Assembly: GCF_014207355.1 (NCBI RefSeq)
Contig: NZ_JACHEF010000007.1
Coordinates: 186,001 to 250,000 of the forward strand
Length of the DNA stretch: 64,000 nt
Direction: 5' to 3'
Source of the DNA: Mesorhizobium sangaii
Lineage (GTDB): Bacteria; Pseudomonadota; Alphaproteobacteria; Rhizobiales; Rhizobiaceae
A program made the translations under genes and the position numbers. Of the stretch, positions 17,914-26,560 are shown in pieces (positions within the stretch are counted from its first letter, which is position 1; the number at the start of each line of letters is the position of its first letter). The notes under the pieces are model-generated. The model had not been told where the DNA came from and searched no databases. It saw only the letters and a program-made list of their open reading frames with translations.

Positions 17914-18732
17914 TTAGCTGGCCGATTGAACTGACTTTCCGACTGAATGCGATCTGGCGTGTCCGGCCTCCTGTGGCTCCAGATCCGAAAAAATGCCCGT
18001 GAGCAGATCCGCCCATTTCCGCTGCCCGGTCTCGCCGGCTATTTCGTCGTTGCGGATTTCGATCATCGCGCACGGCAGGCCGCGCGAACGTGCGTGCCGC
18101 TCCAGCGTGAAATAGACGCGGTCGGCCGGCGAATAGGGCTCGTTGACGCCGACGGTGACGCCGGCAAGCCGCTTCAGCGCGTCGATCAAAGGCGACGCCA
18201 GCCGGCGGTCCTCGTCATGGATGATGCCGATATGCCAGGGCCGGTTGCGGCCCTTGTAGACAGGCGTGAAGGAATGCACGGAAACCAGGCGGGTTTCCTG
18301 CCCGCGCGCCAGCCTGCCGTCGACAATCTCTTCGATGGCGGCATGAAACGGCTGCCACGACAGCGCGACACGGGCCGCGCGCTGCTTGTCCGAAAGGCCG
18401 GTATTGCCGGGTATCGCCGTGGTCTCGCTGACCGGCGGCACCAAATCGGGCGCATCGAGCGGCCGGTTACAGTCGATGACGAGGCGCGAAATGCGGGTTT
18501 CGACCAGCGTCGCGTCGAGCGCCTCGGCCATGCGACGGGCAACCGGCAGCGCACCGGGATCCCAGGCGATGTGGCGGGACAAGTCCTCTGCGGCAAGGCC
18601 GAGCGTGCCGAATTCGGCCGGCAGGAAATTCGAGGCGTGATCACAGGTCAGCACGAAAGGGCTTGATCCGCCGGGGTTGGTCACCCTGACGGTATCAGAC
18701 GATGCAAGGCTGGCGGGCCGTGCTTGCTCCAT
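17914..18732 (-). CDS. N-formylglutamate amidohydrolase family protein
   Basis: A 272-residue hydrolase of the N-formylglutamate deformylase family (PF05013). Visible blocks are LTCDHASNFLP (metal-binding His/Asp), HIAWDPGA, SRLVIDCNRP, LVSVHSFTPVYKG and MIEIRNDEI. Classic members finish histidine breakdown, but no hut genes are near. Here it heads an operon with an APC carrier, a GS-like ligase, ALDH and ADH, so it may instead release glutamate from a gamma-glutamyl amide (inference). It is divergent from the RpiR gene across 234 bases. Confidence 0.9.
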   Translation of the reverse strand: MEQARPASLASSDTVRVTNPGGSSPFVLTCDHASNFLPAEFGTLGLAAEDLSRHIAWDPGALPVARRMAEALDATLVETRISRLVIDCNRPLDAPDLVPPVSETTAIPGNTGLSDKQRAARVALSWQPFHAAIEEIVDGRLARGQETRLVSVHSFTPVYKGRNRPWHIGIIHDEDRRLASPLIDALKRLAGVTVGVNEPYSPADRVYFTLERHARSRGLPCAMIEIRNDEIAGETGQRKWADLLTGIFSDLEPQEAGHARSHSVGKSVQSAS

Positions 18733-18966
18733 AGTCTGCCGTCCCCGGGGAGCGCTGTATCGTATGTTACGTATTTTGTCTCATTGCGTCCCTATGGATG
18801 ATTTCATACAGTTTACCCGGTTTTGTCAAATGCGATTTCGGAAAAGACAGTGGACAGGGCCGAAGCATTTTGCAGCCAGGTGGAATCACCTGGCGTCGCG
18901 GAAATGCGGCCAAGACAAACAGACGGATCGGGATGGATTACCATTCGGCTCCGGGGTGGGGAAAAG
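18733..18966. promoter_or_regulatory. Divergent control region, amine operon and RpiR gene
   Basis: The 234 bases between the divergent amidohydrolase and RpiR genes must hold the promoters of both. An AT-richer patch at about 18757-18825, including a TATGTTACGTATTTTGTCTC stretch, is the best place for an operator, but no clear palindrome is readable. RpiR regulators normally bind next to their own gene. Confidence 0.4.
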
Positions 18967-19791
18967 ATGATTTCCAGCATTGCCGAACTGATCGCCGACC
19001 GCGTCGGCACGATGCCGGCCAGTGAAAGGCGCGCAGCCCAGACTCTGATCGCCAGCTATCCGATGATCGGCCTCAAGACGGTTGCTGAATTCTCGGCCGC
19101 GGCAGGCGTCTCTTCGCCGACGATCCTGCGCTTCGTGGCCCGGCTCGGCTTCCAGAATTACCCCGAATTCCAGTCGAGCCTGCAGGACGAACTGGCGGCG
19201 CAGCTGCAATCGCCGGCGATAAGGACGCTCAACCCGCCCTCGCCCGGCGGCACCGCGTCACCGATGCTGGAAGCGACGCTCGACAATATGCGCGAGACGT
19301 TCAGACACCTGTCCGACAAGCAGCTTGCCGACATCGCCGCCCGCCTCGCCGACCGGCGCGGCAAGACCTTCCTGATCGGCGGCCGCTTCACCGATCCGCT
19401 GGCGCGTTACATGGCCGCCCACCTCGCCATCATCCAGCCCGAGGTCTTTCACCTCGCCGGCCAGGAAAGCATGTGGCGCGACCGGCTGATCGACATGGGC
19501 AAGCGCGACGTACTGGTGATCTTCGACATCAGGCGCTACCAGGACAGCCTCCTCCGCTTCGCCGAGAAGGCACATGAGCGCGGCGTACAGATCGTGCTGT
19601 TCACCGACCAGTGGCTGTCGCCGATCGCCCGCTTTGCCCGCCACGTCATTGCCGGACGAACCGCGGTGCCGTCGGCGTGGGACTCTTCGGCAGCCCTCTT
19701 CGTCGTCGCCGAAACACTGATCGGCGCCGTCACACGGCAACTGGAAGCAGAAGGCGCCAAACGCATCCGCGAGATGGAAGGTCTGCGTTAG
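18967..19791 (+). CDS. RpiR/MurR-family transcriptional regulator
   Basis: A 274-residue regulator. The N-terminal HTH_6 domain covers about residues 1-77, with the recognition region KTVAEFSAAAGVSSPTILRF. A SIS-type sugar-phosphate-binding domain follows at about 110-250 (KTFLIGGRFTDPLARYMAAHL and DVLVIFDIRRYQ). The ATG at 18967, behind GGGGAAAAG, matches the usual family start; a TTG at 18823 would add 48 residues without family character. The divergent position over the amine operon makes that operon the likely target. The SIS ligand is unknown. Confidence 0.9.
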   Translation: MISSIAELIADRVGTMPASERRAAQTLIASYPMIGLKTVAEFSAAAGVSSPTILRFVARLGFQNYPEFQSSLQDELAAQLQSPAIRTLNPPSPGGTASPMLEATLDNMRETFRHLSDKQLADIAARLADRRGKTFLIGGRFTDPLARYMAAHLAIIQPEVFHLAGQESMWRDRLIDMGKRDVLVIFDIRRYQDSLLRFAEKAHERGVQIVLFTDQWLSPIARFARHVIAGRTAVPSAWDSSAALFVVAETLIGAVTRQLEAEGAKRIREMEGLR

Positions 19792-19950
19792 CCGTCAACG
19801 TTACGCAGATTTAATGTGCGCAGACACTGGCCAGTTGTCATAAGGGCGCGATATCGGGGGTGTCTTCTTGCCTTAGAATAGCCTCGCTGCGTCTGCTTCC
19901 TTTCGGGAACCCGGTAGACGGAAGGATCGTTTTGCCCAACCGGAGTGCAG

Positions 19951-21114
19951 ATGGCCGCCTGGAAACAGATACTTTTCGCGCTTGTGGTGCTGGTCGTGGC
20001 GGCAGCCGCCTGGCTGCGCTTTTTTCCGGGCGCACCGGAGGTGCTGGCACGCTGGGGGATAGACTGGGTTTACGCGGCAACGCCCCCGGCTGAAACCGGT
20101 GCCGCCAACGCCAAGCAGGCAAACGACGGCAATGGCGGCAACCGGCGGGTGAACGTGGTCGCCCTGGCCGCCACTTCGGCCACCATCAACGACCGCCTTC
20201 AGGCGATCGGCACTGGCCGTGCCAACGCCTCGGTGACCGTCAATCCATACAGTTCCGGCCGCCTTGCCAAACTGCTGGTCGAATCCGGCAGCCATGTCGA
20301 CAAGGGACAGATTATTGCCACCCTCGATTCCGAGACCGAGGTGATCGCGCAGGATCGTGCCAAGCTGGTCTTACAGGACTCGCAGAACAAGCTCGACCGG
20401 GTGAAATCGCTGCGGGCCTCCAACGCAGCGACACCGGTCGCCGTCGCCGATGCCGAAGTGGTGCTGGCGGTCGCCAAACTGGTACTTCGCGATGCCGAAC
20501 TTGCCCTGCAGCGGCGCTCCATCATCGCACCGATCGCCGGCACCGTCGGCATCCTGCCGATCGCCGCCGGCAATTATGTGACCAACCAGTCGGCGATCGC
20601 CACGCTCGACGACCGCTCCAGTATCCTTGTCGATTTCCTCGTGCCCGAACGTTTCGCAGCCGCCGTCAAGGTCGGCGCGCAATTGACGGCGACGCCGATC
20701 GCCAATCCCAGCAAAGCCTACACCGGCACGGTTTCGGCCATCGACAACCACATCGACGAAAAGAGCCGCACTTTGCTGGTCAAGGCCAAGATCGCCAACC
20801 CGGCCGATTCGCTGCGCGCCGGCATGTCGTTCGGCATCATCATGAAGTTCCCCGGCGAGACCTATCCGGCCGTCAGCCCGCTGGCGATCCTCTGGGGGTC
20901 GGACGGCGCCTATGTCTGGCGGGTCGAGGACAGCAAGGCCAGGCGGGTCCCGGTGCGCATCATCCAGCGCAACACCGAGACCGTGCTGATCGACGCGGAG
21001 ATCGACAGCGGCGACATGGTGGTGACCGAAGGCACGCAGAGCGTCAGCGAGGGCGGCGCCGTGCGCATCGCCGGCGAAGACCAGCGCGCCGCGGACGCCG
21101 CCCAAGGCTCATGA
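19951..21114 (+). CDS. RND efflux periplasmic adaptor (MFP) subunit
   Basis: A 387-residue HlyD/AcrA-type adaptor. One N-terminal membrane anchor (KQILFALVVLVVAAAAW) replaces the lipobox seen in AcrA. The lipoyl half-motifs LLVESGSHVDKGQIIATLD and IIAPIAGTVGILP flank a helical hairpin, then a beta-barrel domain. ATG 19951 is preferred over GTG 19945 because CGGAG lies 6 bases upstream. The stop overlaps the start of the pump gene by four bases. It should connect the inner-membrane pump to an outer-membrane channel that is not encoded in this window. Confidence 0.92.
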   Translation: MAAWKQILFALVVLVVAAAAWLRFFPGAPEVLARWGIDWVYAATPPAETGAANAKQANDGNGGNRRVNVVALAATSATINDRLQAIGTGRANASVTVNPYSSGRLAKLLVESGSHVDKGQIIATLDSETEVIAQDRAKLVLQDSQNKLDRVKSLRASNAATPVAVADAEVVLAVAKLVLRDAELALQRRSIIAPIAGTVGILPIAAGNYVTNQSAIATLDDRSSILVDFLVPERFAAAVKVGAQLTATPIANPSKAYTGTVSAIDNHIDEKSRTLLVKAKIANPADSLRAGMSFGIIMKFPGETYPAVSPLAILWGSDGAYVWRVEDSKARRVPVRIIQRNTETVLIDAEIDSGDMVVTEGTQSVSEGGAVRIAGEDQRAADAAQGS

Positions 21115-24100
21115 CCAGCCCCGTCAACACTGCCAGCGACACCGGCTTTACCGCCCTGTTCATCCGTAGGCCAGTGATGGCTTTCGTGCTGAACACACTG
21201 ATCGCAGTCGCCGGCCTGGCTGCCATCTATGGCGTCGAGATCCGCGAACTGCCCGACGTCGACCGTGCGGTCGTCACGGTCTCGACCGCCTTCGAAGGCG
21301 CCGCGGCCGAAACCGTCGACCGTGAACTGACCGACACAGTCGAGGGCGCTGTCGCCCGCGTCTCCGGCGTCAAGTCGATCTCGTCGTCTTCTTCCTTCGG
21401 TTCGAGCCGCGTCACCATCGAGTTCAACGACGGAGTCGACCTCAACGTCGCCGCCTCGGACGTGCGCGATGCCGTCGGCCGTGTCGCCAACTTGATGCCG
21501 GACACCGCCGATCCACCGCGCATCGTCAAGGCCGACGCCAATTCCGATCCGGTGATGCGACTGGCGGTGACTTCGGACGACATGTCGATCCGGGACATGA
21601 CGGTGGTGGTCCAGGATCAGATCGAGGACGAACTGGCCGCCGTGCCCGGCGTTGCCGACGTCCAGATCTATGGCTATCGCGACAAGATTTTCCGCATCGA
21701 CGTCGACCAGAACAAGCTCGCCAGCCTCGGCTTCACCGTTGCCGACCTCAGGGCGGCGCTTGCTTCTGTCGCTTTCGATTCACCGGCCGGCTCGATCACC
21801 ACGACAAACCAGGACCTGATCGTCCGCACCACGGCCGACGTGACCACGCCCGAGGAATTCGAAAACATCATCATCGGCGGCACGACGCGCATCCGCGACG
21901 TCGCCACCGTTACGCTCGGCCCCGATGTCGGCCAGACCACGCTGCGTTCGGATGGTAAGACCGGCATCGGCATCGGCATCATCCGCCAGGCGGAATCGAA
22001 CACGCTGGACATCTCGACAGGCGTTCAGGCCGCCGTCGCCAAGCTGCAGGAGAACCTGCCCAAGGGTATGTCGATCAAGATCACCAGCGACGACGCGGTG
22101 TTCGTCAACGGCGCGGTGCACGAGGTCGAGATCGCACTCGGCCTGTCCGTCACCATGGTGCTGATCGTCATCTATGTGTTTCTGCTTGACTGGCGCGCAA
22201 CGCTGATCCCGGGACTGTCGATGCCTGTTGCCATGATCGGCACCATCGCCGCGATCTACCTGGCCGGCTTCTCGGTCAACATCCTGACCCTGCTCGCTTT
22301 GGTGCTGGCGACGGGATTGGTCGTCGACGACGCCATCGTCGTGCTCGAAAACATCGTCCGACGACGCAATGAAGGCATGGGCCCGCGCGCCGCAGCCGTG
22401 CTTGGCGCCCAGGAAGTGTTCTTCGCCGTCATTGCCACGACGCTGACGCTGGTCGCCGTCTTCGTGCCGATCTCGTTCCTGCCCGGCCAGACCGGTGGCC
22501 TGTTCCGCGAATTCGGCTTCGTGCTCGCCATGTCGGTGCTTTTGTCCTGCGTGGTGGCGCTGACGCTGTGCCCTATGCTCGCCTCGCGCATGCTGTCGAG
22601 TGCCTCGCTCCACCATGAAGGCGGCCACGGCATCGGCGCCCTCGTCGGCGGCGCGCTGAATTCAGCCTACAAACGCGCCCTGCACGCTTGCCTCGACGCG
22701 CCATGGATCGTGCTTCTGGTTGCGGTGCTGTTTGCCGGCACCGCTTTCGCGCTGTTCGGCACCATCCGCCAGGAACTGACGCCGACCGAGGACCGCGCCG
22801 CCGTGTTGTTGCGCATCAGCGCCCCGCAAGGTGTCAGCCTCGACTACACCACGCAGCAGATGCAGAAGATCGAGAGGCTGATCCAGCCGATGCGCGAGTC
22901 CGGCGAGATCCGCAGCACCTTCGAGAACGCCGGCCAGAACGGCTCCTATAATTCAGGCTTCATGGTGATGACGCTGGCGCCGTGGAACGAGCGGAGCCGC
23001 AGCCAGCGGGAGATCATGGCCGAGATCAGCCAGTTGACCAGGCAGGTGCCGAGCGTGCGCATCTTCCCGGTGCAGCCCAACAGCCTCGGCATTCGCGGTG
23101 CCGGCAACGGCCTGCAGTTCGCGCTGGTCGGCAATAACCGCAAGGCACTCGGCGACGCGGCGGTCAAGATCATCGCCGAGATGCAGAAGGACCCACGCTT
23201 CCAGACACCTCGCCTGTCCATCGATCCGACGCAGCCGCAGCTGGCCGTGGCCATCGACCGCGAGCGCGCCTCCGATCTCGGCATCGACATCACCGGGATG
23301 GCCAACACCTTACAGGCCATGCTCGACGGCAACGACGTCGTCGACGTCTACATCGCCGACCGCAGCTACGGCGTGAAGCTGGTCTCGACCACCAACCCCA
23401 TCAACGATCCGACCGACCTGGAAAACATCTTCCTGAAGATATCAGACGGCCGCTTCGTGCCGATGTCGACCATCGCCACGCTGACCGAGCGTGCGGTGCC
23501 GCCGTCACTGTCGCGCGAGCAGCAGCAGCCGTCGGTGGCGATCACTTCCAACCTCAACGGCGACTTCGCGCTCGGCGATGCGCTGACCCGCGCCGAGGAA
23601 ATCGCCACGCCGCTTTTGCCTGCGGGCAGCCGCATCCTGCCGTTGGCCGAGGCCGCGACGTTGGGCGAGACCAACAGCGCCATGGTGACCATCTTCGGCT
23701 TCGCGCTGGTCATCATCCTGCTGGTGCTGGCAGCCCAGTTCGAGAGCTTCGTCAGCGCCGTCATCATCATGGCGACGGTGCCGCTCGGCCTAGCTTGCGC
23801 CATCTTCGCGCTGCTGCTCTCGGGCACCAGTCTCAACGCCTACAGCCAGATCGGCCTGGTGCTGCTGGTGGGGGTCATGGCCAAGAACGGCATCCTGATC
23901 GTCGAATTCGCCAACCAGCTGCGCGATCGCGGGCTTGGCGTGCGTGAAGCGATCGAGCAGGCCTCGATCATCCGCGTACGGCCGGTGATGATGACCATGA
24001 TCTGCACCGTGCTCGGTGGCTTGCCGCTGGTGCTGGCGAGCGGCGCTGGTGCCGAGGCACGCGTAGCGCTCGGCTGGGTGATCGTCGGCGGACTGGGCCT

Positions 24101-24230
24101 CGCCACCGTCTCGACGCTGTTCCTGACGCCGGTTGCCTATCTCTTGCTAGGCCGCTTCGTCACGCCGAAGACCCATGAGGAAGCGCGGCTGAAGCGCGAG
24201 CTCGAGGAAGCCGCCTACACCAGACCATGA
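21111..24230 (+). CDS. RND-family efflux pump, inner-membrane subunit
   Basis: A 1039-residue AcrB/MexB-type (HAE-1) proton-driven exporter. It has TM1 near the N-terminus, two large periplasmic loops, and the proton-relay Asp pair at about residue 405 in LVVDDAIVVLEN. The second repeat shows GVMAKNGILIVEFANQL. The ATGA overlap with the adaptor gene shows coupled synthesis. The stop codon lies inside a family A palindromic repeat. The substrate (drugs, detergents, plant compounds) cannot be told, and no TolC-like gene is adjacent. Confidence 0.95.
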   Translation: MTSPVNTASDTGFTALFIRRPVMAFVLNTLIAVAGLAAIYGVEIRELPDVDRAVVTVSTAFEGAAAETVDRELTDTVEGAVARVSGVKSISSSSSFGSSRVTIEFNDGVDLNVAASDVRDAVGRVANLMPDTADPPRIVKADANSDPVMRLAVTSDDMSIRDMTVVVQDQIEDELAAVPGVADVQIYGYRDKIFRIDVDQNKLASLGFTVADLRAALASVAFDSPAGSITTTNQDLIVRTTADVTTPEEFENIIIGGTTRIRDVATVTLGPDVGQTTLRSDGKTGIGIGIIRQAESNTLDISTGVQAAVAKLQENLPKGMSIKITSDDAVFVNGAVHEVEIALGLSVTMVLIVIYVFLLDWRATLIPGLSMPVAMIGTIAAIYLAGFSVNILTLLALVLATGLVVDDAIVVLENIVRRRNEGMGPRAAAVLGAQEVFFAVIATTLTLVAVFVPISFLPGQTGGLFREFGFVLAMSVLLSCVVALTLCPMLASRMLSSASLHHEGGHGIGALVGGALNSAYKRALHACLDAPWIVLLVAVLFAGTAFALFGTIRQELTPTEDRAAVLLRISAPQGVSLDYTTQQMQKIERLIQPMRESGEIRSTFENAGQNGSYNSGFMVMTLAPWNERSRSQREIMAEISQLTRQVPSVRIFPVQPNSLGIRGAGNGLQFALVGNNRKALGDAAVKIIAEMQKDPRFQTPRLSIDPTQPQLAVAIDRERASDLGIDITGMANTLQAMLDGNDVVDVYIADRSYGVKLVSTTNPINDPTDLENIFLKISDGRFVPMSTIATLTERAVPPSLSREQQQPSVAITSNLNGDFALGDALTRAEEIATPLLPAGSRILPLAEAATLGETNSAMVTIFGFALVIILLVLAAQFESFVSAVIIMATVPLGLACAIFALLLSGTSLNAYSQIGLVLLVGVMAKNGILIVEFANQLRDRGLGVREAIEQASIIRVRPVMMTMICTVLGGLPLVLASGAGAEARVALGWVIVGGLGLATVSTLFLTPVAYLLLGRFVTPKTHEEARLKRELEEAAYTRP

Positions 24231-24268
24231 TCCCGAAAAGTGGGAACCGGTTTTCGGAAAGATCATGG
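24225..24268. repeat. Palindromic intergenic repeat, family A copy 2
   Basis: Outer arms CCATGATC (24225-24232) and GATCATGG (24261-24268), inner arms CCGAAAA (24233-24239) and TTTTCGG (24251-24257). The element overlaps the last codons and stop of the RND pump gene, so it contributes the coding end, and lies between two convergent genes. It is related to the element at 3671-3713. Confidence 0.8.
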
Positions 24269-24354
24269 TTGGATCAGGTCCTGATGTGGAGCCGGCCGAG
24301 TAGAGAAATCCCAAGAACCTGTGTCGCGGTTTCCCGCCAGTGAATAGGCAGTGC

Positions 24355-24765
24355 CTATTTCAAGAACCGGCCTTCGATCGACCAGCGCGCGGCGAGGAAA
24401 TTCAGCACCGCCGCCACCACGACACCGCCGATCTTTGCCGGCCATACTCCAACGGTGGCGGCAAACAGCGCGATCGAAAGGCTGGAGACACCGAGCGAAA
24501 TCAGCGCCCCGAGCGAGGCGAAACGAAGGAACGCGTCGCGCAGCCGGATGGCTTGATTGCGTTCGAACGCCCAAAATCCGTTCGCCACGAACGAAAAGCA
24601 GACGGCGATGAACCAGGCAACGATGTTGGCGGGCACCGGCGGCATCTGCAGCTTGAGCAGCAGGAAGAAGCTGACAAGGTCAATGGCCGTGTTGGCAAGT
24701 CCGACAATGGCAAAGCGGACGATCTTGTTGCCGGTCGAACGCCGGGGCTGGTCGGCGCCGCTCAT
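24355..24765 (-). CDS. GtrA-family membrane protein
   Basis: A 136-residue protein with four hydrophobic segments, of the GtrA family (PF04138). Members help move or present polyprenyl-phosphate-linked sugars across the inner membrane. Visible marks are VRFAIVGLANTAIDLVSFFLL near the start and the final segment VVVAAVLNFLAARWSI. It overlaps the deacetylase gene by four bases and is the last gene of a four-gene glycolipid module. Confidence 0.88.
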   Translation of the reverse strand: MSGADQPRRSTGNKIVRFAIVGLANTAIDLVSFFLLLKLQMPPVPANIVAWFIAVCFSFVANGFWAFERNQAIRLRDAFLRFASLGALISLGVSSLSIALFAATVGVWPAKIGGVVVAAVLNFLAARWSIEGRFLK

Positions 24766-25574
24766 CCGTTGCCGTCCATGATTGCGACACCGGCGCGGGC
24801 CAGGCTGGCGCCGAAATCATCCGATGCCAGGACCGCGAATTCGACCTCGCGCACGCTTTGCATCGGGTCACGCGCGCGCAACGTCTCGTCGACATGGCCC
24901 GGGTGGCACATGAACAGCCCACGTTCCGGCAATGCCTCGACGGCGGCCTGCAGCACCGATGCGAACTTTTCGGGTCGCCGCCAGTCGTAGATGCCGGCGA
25001 GCGGCCCGAAAACGGTGAAGCCGGCATGCTGCATGGACCGGTTGAACCCGGCAGCGAGCGCCGCGATCGCAGCGACTTTCGGCGCCGTGCCGGCCAGTGC
25101 CGGTGCACCGCGCAGCGCCGGTCTGTCGGCTTCCTCATGCAGACGCGCGCGCAGCCATGTGCGCACCACAGGAAGGAAATGCACATGCTGATGCCCGTCG
25201 ACGAAATCGGGGCGGCGCTCGAGTGCTTCGACAAAGCGGCTGTACTGAGCGTCGAGTTCGGCATGGACATCGCGGTCGTCGATGCGACCGCGCAGAACAG
25301 GCAACGCCAGCGAGCGGAGCGGCGGCAGCCGGCCTTCCGGCGCCAGGCTCGACCGGCCGGTGACGGCTGGCTGGTCGGTCAAGGTAAGATGTAGCCCGAC
25401 CGCGGCACGGCCGCACAGAGGCTTTATGCGCTCCGCCTCCTGCGCCCATTGCGCAAAGCCGGTCATGCAGCTGGTGCCGGTCAGGCGCCCACGATCGAGC
25501 AGGTCGAGGATCGCGGCGGAGACGCCTGGCGCCAGGCCGTAGTCGTCGGCGATCAGGCGGATGCGCCGCGTCAT
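24762..25574 (-). CDS. YdjC/ChbG/HpnK-type carbohydrate deacetylase
   Basis: A 270-residue YdjC-fold hydrolase. The metal site is readable as Asp10/Asp11 in LIADDYGLAPG, His62 in VGLHLTLTDQP and His128/His130 in DGHQHVHF. Family members deacetylate chitobiose (ChbG) or act on hopanoid sugars (HpnK). The ATG at 25574 is set by the ATGA overlap with the GT2 gene; a longer frame to 25925 is a shadow of that gene. Its neighbours, a glycosyltransferase and GtrA, suggest it trims an acylated sugar carried on a lipid. Confidence 0.88.
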   Translation of the reverse strand: MTRRIRLIADDYGLAPGVSAAILDLLDRGRLTGTSCMTGFAQWAQEAERIKPLCGRAAVGLHLTLTDQPAVTGRSSLAPEGRLPPLRSLALPVLRGRIDDRDVHAELDAQYSRFVEALERRPDFVDGHQHVHFLPVVRTWLRARLHEEADRPALRGAPALAGTAPKVAAIAALAAGFNRSMQHAGFTVFGPLAGIYDWRRPEKFASVLQAAVEALPERGLFMCHPGHVDETLRARDPMQSVREVEFAVLASDDFGASLARAGVAIMDGNG

Positions 25575-26560
25575 GCCTCGCGAGCGCCCGGTGTCGGCTT
25601 GTCGGCAGCGATGTCGCTGTGTACGACATCGCGCACGATATAGACCGGCCGATCCTTGCTTTCGCTGAGCGTGACCCAGACATATTCGCCAATCAGGCCG
25701 AGAAGGGTCAGGTTGAGTCCGCCGAGCAGGACGACGGCGACCAGCAGGCTGGGATAGCCGGGAACGGCGATGCCGTAGAAGAGCACCTCGAAGAACACCT
25801 TGGCGCCGTAGACCGCCCCTGCAAACGCCGCAAGCAGCCCGCTGAGGCTGATCAAGCGCAGCGGTATGACGGAAAAGGAGGTGAACCCTTCCAGCGAGAA
25901 GGCAATCAGGTTGAGCCGGCTCCATTTCGACGTGCCGCTGGCGCGGTTCTCCGGCGAATAGGGCAGCGCCTTCTGGCGGAAGCCGGCCCAGGCAAACAGG
26001 CCCTTGTTGAAGCGTCGCTTGTCACGCAGGCTGGTCAGCGCGCGCGCCACGGCACCGCGCATGACGCGAAAGTCGCCGGCATTTTCGGGAATGTCGAAAC
26101 GCTGGCTGCTGTTGATCAGGCTGTAGAAAAGCCGCGCCAGCTGACTGCGTCGCCAACTGGCCTCACGCCTGTCGTTCTGCGCGTAGACGACATCGATGTC
26201 GGGATGCTCCACCAGTTCGGCGATCATCTTCAGGCTGATGTCCATCGAATGCTGGAGGTCGGCGTCCATGATCAGCACCATGTCGCCGCGCGACTGGTCG
26301 AGGCCGGCGAGCACAGCGACTTCCTTGCCGAAATTGCGGCTGAGGCGGACGATCTCCCACGACCCCGTCAGCCCCTGCGAAAACCGCTTGGCACCATCGT
26401 CTCGGCTGCCGTCGTCGACCAGGATCTTGTGCACGGCCATGCCGAAGCGCTGTGCAACCGCCGCCTCCAGCGCGGCAAGCAACTCGGCGAATGCCAATGC
26501 CGACGGCGCCTCGTTGAGGAACGGCGCGACGATATCGAGTACCGGCCGCGACTTAGCCAT
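25571..26560 (-). CDS. Family 2 glycosyltransferase, polyprenyl-phosphate type
   Basis: A 329-residue GT2 enzyme. The nucleotide-sugar site is visible as KILVDDGSRDDG at about 45-56 and the DxD as MDADLQHS at 98-105. Two C-terminal membrane segments follow (about 230-300), the layout of DPM1/GtrB/ArnC enzymes that load a sugar on a polyprenyl phosphate. ATG 26560 has GGGGGTC upstream; ATG 26575 is an alternative. It overlaps the GT87 gene start-to-stop and the deacetylase gene by four bases. Confidence 0.9.
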   Translation of the reverse strand: MAKSRPVLDIVAPFLNEAPSALAFAELLAALEAAVAQRFGMAVHKILVDDGSRDDGAKRFSQGLTGSWEIVRLSRNFGKEVAVLAGLDQSRGDMVLIMDADLQHSMDISLKMIAELVEHPDIDVVYAQNDRREASWRRSQLARLFYSLINSSQRFDIPENAGDFRVMRGAVARALTSLRDKRRFNKGLFAWAGFRQKALPYSPENRASGTSKWSRLNLIAFSLEGFTSFSVIPLRLISLSGLLAAFAGAVYGAKVFFEVLFYGIAVPGYPSLLVAVVLLGGLNLTLLGLIGEYVWVTLSESKDRPVYIVRDVVHSDIAADKPTPGAREA

